Below the pieces are notes generated by a model. The model was given only the letters and a program-made list of their open reading frames with translations, ran no database searches and had not been told where the DNA came from. A stretch of 64,000 nt of DNA, from the NCBI GenBank assembly GCA_014607495.2, contig CP053155.1, forward strand, positions 3,906,001 to 3,970,000, read 5' to 3'. This document shows, piece by piece, positions 11,792 to 23,700 of this stretch. A program made the translations under genes and the position numbers. Every line of letters starts with the position of its first letter. Within the stretch, counting starts at the first letter, position 1. The DNA comes from Carposina sasakii (lineage: Eukaryota; Arthropoda; Insecta; Lepidoptera; Carposinidae).

Positions 11792-14700
11792 TTACTCTGA
11801 TTTAATTTCTATATTTACATTTGCTTTTTCTGTAACCTTAGAATCTATAATCTCCTTTTCCAAGGAGACTTCATTCACACCTTCTTTAGTCTTAATAATA
11901 TCTCCTTCAGAAAGCTTATTTTCAGGTGCACAATCAGATTCATTCTGAGTATTTAAAGTAGTTTTCTCAATTTCTAGATTTCTATTTTTACTTGGAGATT
12001 CCTGAGCAGGTGGGTCATTCGAGGATTCCAAAGTATCACTTGCATTGTCCTTTAATGGTGACGCTGCTGTTTCTTTTGGTGTGTCATCAAGAGTAATATC
12101 GTCGCTTAAATTGTCAGCTTTAGCGTCATAAAACGTGTTCTCTATAACAGTGTGGTTACTATCTAGGCTTTCGTTGAGGTCCTGCTCATCCGTTTCTGAA
12201 TTATTGTCAAGTTCATCTACTATTTCCTCTTCCTCTGTAACAACAAAAGTCTTGGAAGAAGTATCTGCGGGATCTTCTTCATTTATAATTTCCGGTTGGA
12301 CATCATTAGATTCTGTTGTTTCAATTGCTTGTTCAGAACTATGCCGAGTCTTTTCGGCTATAGTATAAGGTACAGGATCTTCTTTTGTTTCTTTAACTTG
12401 TTCTAATGTACCTTCCAATATAGTGTCACTAGATCCTAAAGTAGGTTGCGTAACCTCTTTCATTTTGTTCTCTTCTGAAGCATTTTCGGGTAAAGTTTCT
12501 TTAACCTCTAAATTTGTCTCAGAATCTTGTTCTAAGTTAGCACCACATGTAGAGTCCGTTGATTCTAATGTAGCTTTTGAAGCTTCTTGATTTTCATTAT
12601 CTCCTAAAGTATTCTCAGGTAAAGTTTCTTTAACCTCTGAATTTATCTTAGCATCTTCATTTATATCGGTGATTTGTTCAGACTTACTTTCTGTTTCATG
12701 TTCTAGCTTAATTACAATAGCAATATCTACTCCATTCCTAAATATTTTCACAAGTGCCGGCTCTTTTGTGCTGTCTAAAAATTCTATTTGGAATGTTTTT
12801 ACTTCAGCTGCGAGTTCGTCTAATTTGACTTTAGCTTTTTCACTCAAAGCAGTTCCATCGATACCAGCTAATCTGCAGCATTTAGATAATGGCTCCAAAG
12901 ATGCGATGTCTTCGGGAAGCTGCCTAAATTCTTGACTCTTAGCTTTATTGCCATAATCTATAAATAATACGTGATAACCTACATCGCAGAATTCTAATAT
13001 TCTTGCGCGATACCATTGCTCATCTTCATCCCAGAAAGCTGCGCAGATGGAACCCACTTTAAGTTCCGAAATAGCTTCAAAGTCACTGCCATTGGTTAGA
13101 CTCTCTGTGACCCTATCTAAATTCGCGTCGCAATCTTCTAACTGAACGTAAAATTCTTCAGCGGAATTCACATAACTTAATCTACCATTACTGCGTAAAT
13201 CTTGTCCAACTGGGGTAGGCCTCTCAGTAGGAAGCTGCTCTTCGCAAAAACTGACTAATTCCTCTGTCACAGACTTGCCTTCAAGGAATAATTCTACAAT
13301 AGATATATCACCTGATGCTATAAATTGAACCTTAAATATAGTAGCTCCTTCGGCGGCTAGCTCATTGAATTTGACCTCTGACTTTCGCGACCAACTTTTT
13401 ATATCGCGCGGTTTCTGTAAAGCACACTTCCTCGATAAAGCCGGTTTTACTTTTAGGTCATCGGGCAGACTGCGGAGTTCGTTTGCGATGGATGCGTTGC
13501 CGTAATCCATAAACAATACTTCTGTTCCCTCCGAGCCGTCGATAATGACTTGTGCTCTGTACCACGCCCCATCTTCTGGATACTTAGCCGCACATATGAC
13601 CCCTTCTTCCTTCGAGGACAATTCTGGGAAGTTATCAGCATCTTCCATAGCAGCTTCCATCGCTTGGAGCTCCACAGCGGCCGTTTCCAACTGGATCCAA
13701 AACTCCGAAGGTGTATTAACGTGACTAGCAAAGCATGTTGGTAAGTCTCCACACTCAGTCTCTTCCGTTCTAGTGGCATAGCCTTCTGCAACTAATCCAT
13801 CGGTGACATTCTTACCGTTCACAAAAATATCTACGTAAGTAATGACGTCCTTTAATACAATTAGGGCATCCACTGGAGCTGAAAGGTCTCCACACAACTG
13901 TGTGAAGAATTCTGAAGCTGGTTCCGACCACTCCCCTGTGCCAGTAGGTACTGCATTCACACTGGTTTTTATAGCATACTTCTCTATTTCTTTTAGATGC
14001 TCCGGAATTGTTTTTAGTAAACCCGGTTGATTATCCAAAACATCCGTATTGCCGTAATCAGTAAATCGCACTGTTGTAATGTCACTGTCAGCGTCGAGTA
14101 TTTCCGCCCGGTACCACTGCTCGTCGGCCAAGTATTTAGCCACGCACAGAGTTCCCATTTCGCGATTCTCCAAATCCGTATACGAGTTGGCGTTGGCCTG
14201 TAATTCCGCCTGAATCTCCTCGATTTTATCTACTTTATCGGACATTTGCAGCCAGAAAAGTCCCGGCGTATCGATGTGGCTAATGTAGACTTGCGAACAG
14301 CCTTGCGGTAATGATATCGGTTCCTCCGCAGCCACAGGCTCTTGGATTTCCTCTGCTTGCGAGCTAATTTGAGGGGCAGCAAGCTTTTCGTTCACTAGTT
14401 TCAAAGACAAATCGACACCATCCAAATGAAGGCTGGCCAGCCATCCATCAGAACCGAAAGCTAGTGTAACCTGAACTTCCTTCTCAGTCGTCCATTCTGT
14501 GAGCTTACTCAACGCATCCTCGCTCAATGCTACTAAACCTAGACTAGCTACTAGTGCTAAGGCGCAAGGTTCGAAGAATTTCGGGTCAAGTTTTTTCAAC
14601 GATTCCTTGGCGACCACTTCAGTGTTACCATAATCAGGGAATTGTACCTTCACGCCGGCCTCATCTTCACTGATGGTGGTAGCTCTGTACCAATTGCCGT

Positions 14701-17700
14701 CTGAACTTTTGGCTGCACACATAGTGTCTGCTTCGAAGGTAGTCAGATCTTCTGGAGTACCTATAAAGAGCAAGAATAACATAAATTATTGATGTTTATA
14801 GACAAGAAAGATATAACGTGCTAATTATGTGACATACCTTCTTCATAAAAATTAAATATTTCCTCCAAAAACTGCGCAATCTTATCAGTATCCGAGACCT
14901 TTTGTAAATAGAACTCATTCAAGTTCTCTAGATGTGAAATGTAGCAGAGCCCAAAGTTATAATTAAAGACAGCTTTGGTACACAGTTGTACTACCTCCTC
15001 ATAGGCTCCTTCATCTGGCTCAAATATGGCCACTTTTTGACCAGTAACACAGTCATATAAAGTCACTAACAAGCTGGAAAAATAAAACAAATAAATTGTT
15101 ATCTGTTAGCTTATAAATTGCCTCCTAACTACAGTTCATATTTGCAAAAATTACCCCGTGGGTATCGTACGAGGCGATTAAGTGTTTACAGGAGGTGGGC
15201 AGCAGCGCCTCCCGTGTTGACAACATAGTCCAAAATACAAACTGCGGTCACCAACCCGCCTGCCCAGCGTGGTGACTATGGGCAAATACCCCCCATGGCA
15301 GTCTTGTGGCGTGCCCTGGGGAGGCCTACGTCCAGCAGTGGACTGTAATAGGCTGATGATGATGAGATTTTATTTATTTACCTGATATCTTCGACATTAT
15401 TGATGTAAATAATAAACTTGTTTCCATTCAGCTTTTCTTTGAGCTCGTCCAATGAGAGCAGAGCTTTCGACTCAGAGTTATAGTTGTTCAGAATGCATGA
15501 CAGTGATTGGTAATAGTACACACTTAGCTCTGATGGCAGAATCATAAGCTGCAAGTAATAAACATGTTAAGACACATGTTATTTAATTAAATACACTAAA
15601 TAAACCACTGCCTGTGGTCCTATGCTTATGCGTGGCTTGACTATAATACATAAGCTTCATCTCCTTCCATACATGTCGTAAGTCTACTAAGAATCTCGGA
15701 GTTGTTCCCTCAGACGATGAGTTAGCGACTTTTCACTGATTTCGACTGATCAGGCATCACTATGCTATATGCGGCTGTAAGATGTGACTATAAGAGTGAC
15801 AGAGATAAATAGTGAGGAGTCATTGTACAAAATCCTTTGTAATCTACGTCCGTACTTTAGTTACTCGTATTCATTATGTTAGTCATACACTACTAAAATA
15901 TTAACACCCTCAATCCCAAAGAATACTTACATTATCCAAGCTGGTAGTAATAGTGTTCCCGTAGTCAGGCAACAACGTTTCAATGGCCGCCGGGTCCGAC
16001 ACGTCGTTCAACACCGCTCGGTACACTTTACCGTCGTGTCTCACTGTGCAGTGGATTCCGTCTGCTAGACAATCCACAGTCAATGGTGTCAACTTGAAAT
16101 AAACAATAAATATTGTTAAGAGGGATATGTATGTACTAGAACTGGACATCTATCCCCACTTGTTAAAGAATAGAAGAACATAGAGGACATATTGCCGCCC
16201 CAAATGAATGGAAACAGGGCAGTAAGATTATGATGATGGTAGGCAAATAAACTTGTCACTGGATGTTAAGCTTTTTCTTCCCGCCCTTATCCCAATAGGG
16301 TCGGCACAATATGGTTTCTTCCGAAACTCACATTGCCAAAGATTGGCATTCGTTTTACAGCCGGATGCCTGCCCGATGATTTTCTTGTGATGATGATGAT
16401 CTCCGCCGTATTTCGGCCAAGGCGACCAACCTCTACGGAGATTGGCCAGGTACGCAGGAGATATAGTGCACAAGTGTGTGCGCAAACACAGATGCACTCT
16501 CTATTCCGTTACTCTCATAGTCCGATGGGACGGAAAGCCGACACGACCGGAGAGAGATCAGGCGCAGGACCAACGGTTTTACGTGCTTTCCGAGGCACGA
16601 GCTAAGTGACAATTTTGCAACATTAAAATCTGTACATGAAATAAATTCATTGGTACAGGCCTGTGACAGGGATCGAACTTAATACGCCTCCCGCTTGGAA
16701 GGTGCACGTCTTAACCACTGGGCTATCACCGATTTTCTTGTAACAATATAATGACTATAATGTGACGTACACTTTCATTGAGTTTGAATATAATCTACCA
16801 TTTTCTATGTATAAAAGTGCATTGACTACAAAATGTAACCTATGATTATTTTTTAAAATTAAGTCTCAAACTATTCAAAAATTACATAAACCAATATTGC
16901 ATGAGATACATACTTACAAAATAAATACTAAGCACACTTACTTTGCCAGTATCGTAGTTGGCAATGGCACTCTCAACCAAGGCAGCTTTGTCCACATCCA
17001 GTTGAACATAGAACTTCTCAAACGACTCGACGTGGGTCACTTTACATACAATCTGTTGGCCCACTACTATAGTCAGGTCGATTGGCTCATCTGTAACAGT
17101 AATTATTAAATTAATCATAGATATGTATGACAAAATGTTCTATAAAACCTACATAATATCTATCATAGTAGAGGAGACCGTGAAAATCGACCTTCACCGA
17201 GCTGATAACTGGACGAGACATATTTTTTATCAAACATGTATAAACAAATATGCCCATTGTGACTTGCCTATTGAAATGTGTTCATAGCTATTTTTAATTT
17301 AATCAATTGCATTTGCAGGCAAGCCTATATGATTGGTTTTGTAATTAAAATATGTTACCTATATCAATTTCGATTGGTTTACAGATCGGTGTAGTTACCT
17401 ATATTGACTTACCTATTCACATCCTTGCTAGGTAGTCATACACAGAAATAAGTAGGCAAGCCTACCTAGGCATACTCTGTGTGTTAAAAACTATAAATTG
17501 AAATAAAACTCATTCGGTTATCGAAAGAGTGATGAAAGAAAATTAATTAAAATAAAAATAGCTATGAACACTTTTCGATAGGCAAGTCACCATAGGCATA
17601 TTTGTTTATAAATTATATTTGATAAGAAATATATGAGATAGTCGAAGTGGCTGGACAAAACTGGCTAGAAAAAGGAAAGGACAGAGGAAAGTGGAAAGAG

Positions 17701-20700
17701 TTGGAGGAGGCTTATACCCAAGCGGGGTCTTAGCTTAGTTTAGCTAGAATTTCAAAGAAAATATGTAATAACCATAGAACTAATTGGAATAAATAGCTTT
17801 ATTATTATTATTATTATAAGAAATATGTCTCATCGAGTTTTAGTAAAGGTCGATCTTCTACTATCAGCGATAAATCTTCCATGACCCCAACAGTACAAGT
17901 GAAAACAATGAAAAACTAGTTCTATATTTGTGATTCTCAAGGAATCTTAAATTGTTAGCGAAATTTGGATTAGTTATTGATAGAGTATGAAGAATATTTT
18001 CCATCACAACATGATGCACTTAGTAAATAACTTTTTAAAGATCTCTACAACGCATACATCTTGAGGACCACAATAAAATAAACACTTTACCTTTCAAAGT
18101 AACAGACGTCTGATTATCCGAGTGCAGAGCAAGTTGTTTCTCGACAAGTAAGTCTGCCACACTGGCTCCATTGTTCCAGAGAGACACCTTAAACTGTTCC
18201 TCCACCGACTCCTGGAACACGCACTGATACCTCGGCGCGTTGAAGCAAAGATCTATCTCAGGGTCCGCCTTCCACACGCCATCCTTCGGCGCAACTCCCA
18301 ACAGCGAGCAATGTATCGCCATTTTCGGCAGATCCATCAGTTCACGGTCCAGCTGCCAGATATCTCTAGCGTCTACCAGCTGTTTGTTACCAAAGTCGAC
18401 GTATCGCACTATGAATTTGGAGAACGGCTGTATCGCCACAATCGTCGCCCTGTATAGCACACCATCGGCCGGGTACCTCGCTAGCACAGAACCGCCGACC
18501 GGCACTTCTCCCGTGTAAGACTTCACGCCCTTATAAAGTTCAGGTATTTTGTGCATCATCTCGAGGAATTTCGGCTGAAGGGTCATGATCTGGGCGTAGA
18601 AGCTGTCAGGGGAGATGATCCAGGTAACGGACACCTCGTGCTGCGTGCCTAGATCCACGGTGGCTTCCTGGAAGGCTTCGTCCAGAGGCACAGGAGATGC
18701 CAGTTCCTTGTACTGAACTTGCGTGAATTTGCTCCTGCTTTTGTAGGGCGGGGCGCGCCCAGAGCGGCCGCCGCTGTCCTGTGAGTGGAAGCTCCGTTCG
18801 GAGCGCTTGTCTGCGTCGGAGCCGAAGGATCTTTCGGCGCGGTCTCGCGGGTTGAAGTTGCTCTTGCCCCGGTCGCCGCGTTCGCCCCTATTGTCCCTGA
18901 ACTCTCGCTTCTGGTTCCTATCGCCCCAGTTTTCGCGGCGGTCGCCCCAGTTTTCCCTCGGTCCCCGATCCTCTCTGGGACCGCGGTCCTCCCTTGGTCC
19001 CCGGTCTTCTCTAGGACCACGATCCTCTCTTGGCGCTCGGTTGTTTCTATTACCCCAGTCGTCCTTTTTCTCTTCCCGTTCATCTTGATTGAATCTGTTG
19101 TCTCTGAAAATCAAACGAAGCTGTTGTGTTGACTTCGAAATTGCCATCTTATAATTGACTGAACATGGAGGTTCTATATGCAATGTTAACTTTACATCCA
19201 GATTTTATAAACATCGCGAGAAAAAATACTCTTCACTTTATTAATATATGTATTACAATTATAAACGTTAGTAAAAATTAATTTGCCAATAAGCAGCCAA
19301 ATTAGGATAATAATTGTCTGTTAATAAATTGTTGTGTATGCGCATTTTAAGAAATAATAAACTATGTATTTTGTAAGAAAGAACGAGATTATCAATTACT
19401 TATACTGATTTACACATAACATAAAAATCATCCATTAATATTAAATCTGCGAAACAAATGACATGTTCGTCCACAACAATAACAAATCGTAATAGGTGAC
19501 AACATCCATAAACCACACAAAAATACTGAAATAAAAAAACAATACCAAACCACAATCTAAACAACTATGTATTACAACAATATGCGTGAACAACTATTTT
19601 CGAACTAGCTGCACTTTTGGTTACCCTGGTAAAATTTTAAAGTTGTAGGACTTTTTGACAAGGACTCACGCAAGTGGAAAGACCGTCATCATTCTACAGT
19701 ATAGAATAGGGTCCTTATCCCTTCCGAATTTTTTAATATTTTCAAAATTAACCATGATGGTTACGGTTACGAATAGTGCAACTATCTCAGACTATGTGCC
19801 AACAGGCCAATTGGATATCTTTTTTGACAGATCATATTACGATTTGGCGATCTCCTATTGAACTTCATTTTGAAGTGGCATAATATAAAAAAAATATTAT
19901 AATTATTTACATAACATTATGCCACTTCCATAGATAGTTTTAGTAAATGATCATCAACTGTCAAAAAAGATACACAATAGTCCTGCTGTTTAGCTGAAAG
20001 AATATAATCAAATTCTACAATAAATATAAGTGCATAGATTCCGGATGAAAACAAAATGAAATAGGGCGAGGAGAATGTATCATATTTACACTTGTAGATT
20101 GCTGGTAAACGTTTCATATTAGTGCAATTTATGGTGTAGCTGACTTTAGTCGGATAGTTAAAGAAAGAAATACAAGATGCCGTCTGACAGTTTTTGCCTT
20201 TGTCTTTATAATATTATTTGAGAGAGGTAAATTGGACACCATTATAGTAAAGTCAGAAGCTTTTTTAAAATATTATCGAGTTATAACATAGTGTACCTAA
20301 ACAAACATATGACAAAAATTCATTGTATCACTCTCTTTGTAGTCATACAAGATTTGTTCAGCTAAATACTTTAAAAGAGAAAAGTCTATTCTGTTGCGTG
20401 CGTAACAAGTTTTATAATTAAGCATTATTACAATGGATCATGAATTATTTATGTCAATATCTGCACGTTCACTCCATTTTCAAATATGTCGGAAATGTCT
20501 GAAATAACAAAATACAAACAGCCTCGCCTACGCACACATAATGTGAAATGATTACATTATAATCGTACACAATATTGTTATACTGAAAGAAATATACGTG
20601 TTCAGCGCATTTATGATGAAACAATAGATATTGCACAACGTCTAAATTCAACAGTTAGTGTTGCGTGAAAAATTTCTTCTTCCAATATTTTTAGACAGTG

Positions 20701-23700
20701 AGGCAATGTTAATCTACACTAATATTATAAAGAGGAAAACTTTGTTTGTTTGGTTGTAATGAATAGGCTCAAAAACTACTGGACCGATTTCAAAAATTCT
20801 TTCACCGTTAGAATCCTTATTGGACCTGGATGAACATAGGCTATAAGAATTTCCCGATATTCCCACGGGAAGGCGACCAACGGGAATTCTATATTTTTTA
20901 CGAAAACCGCTATACATATGAAGCTGAAATCGGGCATATATGTTCATTGGGGACAGCGAGGGAGGACTAAAAACGGATTTCCCGAAATTCCCACGGGAAG
21001 GGGACAAACGGGAATTAATAGTTTTTACGAAAACCGCTATACATATGAAGCTGAAATCGGGCATATATGTTCATTGGGGACAGCGAGGGAGGACTAAAAA
21101 CGGATTTCCCGAAATTCCCACGGGAAGGGGACAAACGGGAATTCATAGTTTTTACGAAAACCGCTATACATATGAAGCTGAAATTGGGCATATATGTTCA
21201 TTAGGGACTGCGAGGAAACACTAGAACGGATTTCCCGAAATTCCCACGGGAAGGAGACCAACGGGAATTATTTATTTTTTACGAAAACGGTTAAACATGT
21301 GAATCTGAAGTTGAGCATATATGTTTATTTGGGACCCCGAGGAAGCACTGGGAACGGATTTCCCGAAATTCCCACGGGAAGGGGACAAACGTGAATTAAT
21401 TTTTTACGACAACCGCGATAACATATAGGCTACTTTTTACACTTAACATATAGGCTACTTTTTATTTTTTCTGTAGTCCACGCGGACGGAGTCGCGGGCG
21501 TCCACTAGTAATTAATAAAACGCGAAATTTAATGAAGCAGAACTGAGTATTTAGCCAAAACCTAAAAACGGGAATGTGAAACAGAAAACAAAACTTCAAT
21601 AAATACACTAAATCCAAGGCTTAGTGCTTAGAAGTATTCAAATGGTAGTAAGTTTGCAGTGCGAATGTTACATGTTCTTAACCAAATCAATAGGTAGGAA
21701 ATGTAAACAAATCTGTCCCTTTCTGTCATTTACATTTTAAATATAGGTTTCAGTATGGCGGTCATAATCGACCACATTTTCCCCAGTAATCATCGAAGCA
21801 TAATTCAACTGACTCAGACTTCATTACACAATATTTATAGCGAAAAATATCAAAATTGTATAGATATAACTTTAAGAAGTTCTACGAGGAAAATGACAGT
21901 TGTTTGTTTACATTCCCTCAGATTATGACCATTAATAAAATAAAATATTTTGTTTTTATTAAATCAAAAAGCAAACATCAGGGCGACAGGCTGTTACACT
22001 CAGAAGCAAACGTCTCGTGATAGGCGGAAGGCGATCACCGTGATTGAGGTACCGTTTGAGTCGGTCCTGAGCGGAGGCGCGCGGTGTTCGGGCGGCGGCG
22101 GTAGACTCAGCTGGTTGCTTTAGGCGGTTGCCGACACCACCAACCTCCTTCTTCCCGCCCGGCCGCTGAGTCTTATCGTGCTGATCGGACCTAGGTTTTC
22201 TTCTGCCGGACCATTGTCAATGTTCAGGTTTTTGATGAATGTCTAGTCTTTAAGAATTTCGCTTTACGCATGGCCTAACACTAGTATAATATGGGTTTAA
22301 ATTGGAATTAGATGATTTTCCAAGAGACAAAAATATATTATGATACTTATTCTAAGATAAGATACATAAGAAAACTACATAAATCCCTAAAGGTAAAGTT
22401 ACAGCTAGGGCATGAATAGGTATCGGAATCTCGTAATATCGGAATCTCGGACCGCGAGATCCGATATTACAATTCCGATACTGAGTGGTCCAATATCGTA
22501 ATCATACAAAATATTTGTTTTGAGTTTGAGATTAAAAATTTAAGCGCGCTACACCTATTAATAAACCTATACTATTCTATAATTGTTAAAATGTACGATT
22601 GTGCAATAAAATTGGGTAAATCTATACATATAATAAAAATGTAATGGATCGCTGTCTGTACATGGAAGATATATGAGAAAAAAATATTATATAATAATAT
22701 TACCTTTATCAACGCAATAGTACCCAAAAACAATGATTTTTGAAATTTTTGTCTGTTTGTCGGTTTGTCTGTGCGTTTGTGCACGCTAATCTCAGAAACG
22801 GCTGAACCGATTTCGATGCAGTTTTCAGGAATATATTGTCCCACTTAACATATAGGCTACTTTTTATCCTGGGAAAATGTTTTTATCCCAGATAATTTTG
22901 ACATTTTGTTTTTTCTGCAGTCCACGCGGACGGAGTCGCGGGCGTCGGAATCTCGCTAATGGACAAAGTCCGAAACGAGATTATCCGGCAGAAGACCAAA
23001 GTGACAGACATAGTCTCGAAATGTAGCAGACCACATCTGTCGTAGAACCGATGGTGGAGTAAACAGGTTCTCGATGGAGACCGCGCCTCGGCAAGCGTAG
23101 CGTTGGACGCCCACCGGCCAGATGGACCGATAACTTAAAGCGGACGGCTTGGAATGGCAAAAACGAGAGGTCGAGCCATGTGGTGTACACTGGGGGAGGC
23201 CTACGTCCAGCAGTGGACTGCAATAAGCTGACGACGACGAATTTAACGAATATGTGCAACTAATAACAAATATTAGCAATTCCGATATTAATATCGGAAT
23301 TCCGATATTGAGATCTAATATCGAAATTCAATATCGGAATTCAAAACCTTCCGATATTACATGCCCTAGTTATAGCTTACATAATCCAGTAGGCAATAGT
23401 CTTTTTAAAGATAAACTAAACTAGTCAGTACATACCTGTCTCTGTTATCCCTATTGTCTCTATCCCTAAAGTTGGGTCTAGCGGGAGGTTGGGAGGATGT
23501 CTGCGCCGGAGTGTCCTCCCATTCATCGTCTGCCGCCGATTTAGGGGGCGCTTTCGACTCCGGCGATTTCGACCACGGCTTTGGGGCACCTCCACGTCTG
23601 GCATAGTAAAGTAGTAAACATAAAATAATATACCTGTGTTGATATGGGTCTACACTAGAATAGCTGCGTCTCTTTTCGTGCACGTCGTAAGAGTCGACTA

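Larger units (their letters stand above)
22406..23368. mobile_element. hAT-like non-autonomous element with nested insertions
   Basis: Ends TAGGGCATG and CATGCCCTA are mirrored. Flanks GTTACAGC (22398-22405) and GTTATAGC (23369-23376) make an 8-base target-site duplication with one mismatch, as expected for hAT. Subterminal DNA is built of CGATATTA/ATCGGAATT motifs. Nested inside are a Helitron-like fragment (to about 22951) and an RTE-type tail (about 23080-23240). Confidence 0.7.
19104..23435. other. Large tudor intron, repeat-rich
   Basis: 4.3 kb between two tudor exons. It holds a Helitron-like element (20713-21509), a hAT-like nested element (22406-23368) and GC-rich unclassified DNA near 22020-22150. 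19200-20700 is AT-rich with nothing recognisable. Confidence 0.6.

Noticed and set aside
16660..16735. A tRNA gene on the minus strand
   Set aside because: A and B boxes are present, but the sequence does not close an acceptor stem and continues into a SINE body, part of which recurs at 1170.
18649..19132. Other-frame ORFs of 93-144 codons over the tudor linker
   Set aside because: They are shadows of the low-complexity coding repeat; only the tudor frame joins neighbouring exons in phase.
20940..21394. Small plus-strand ORFs with a repeated HWGQRGRTK-like peptide
   Set aside because: Produced by the 127-base repeats of a Helitron-like element; the twin copy at 37201 gives the same shadows.
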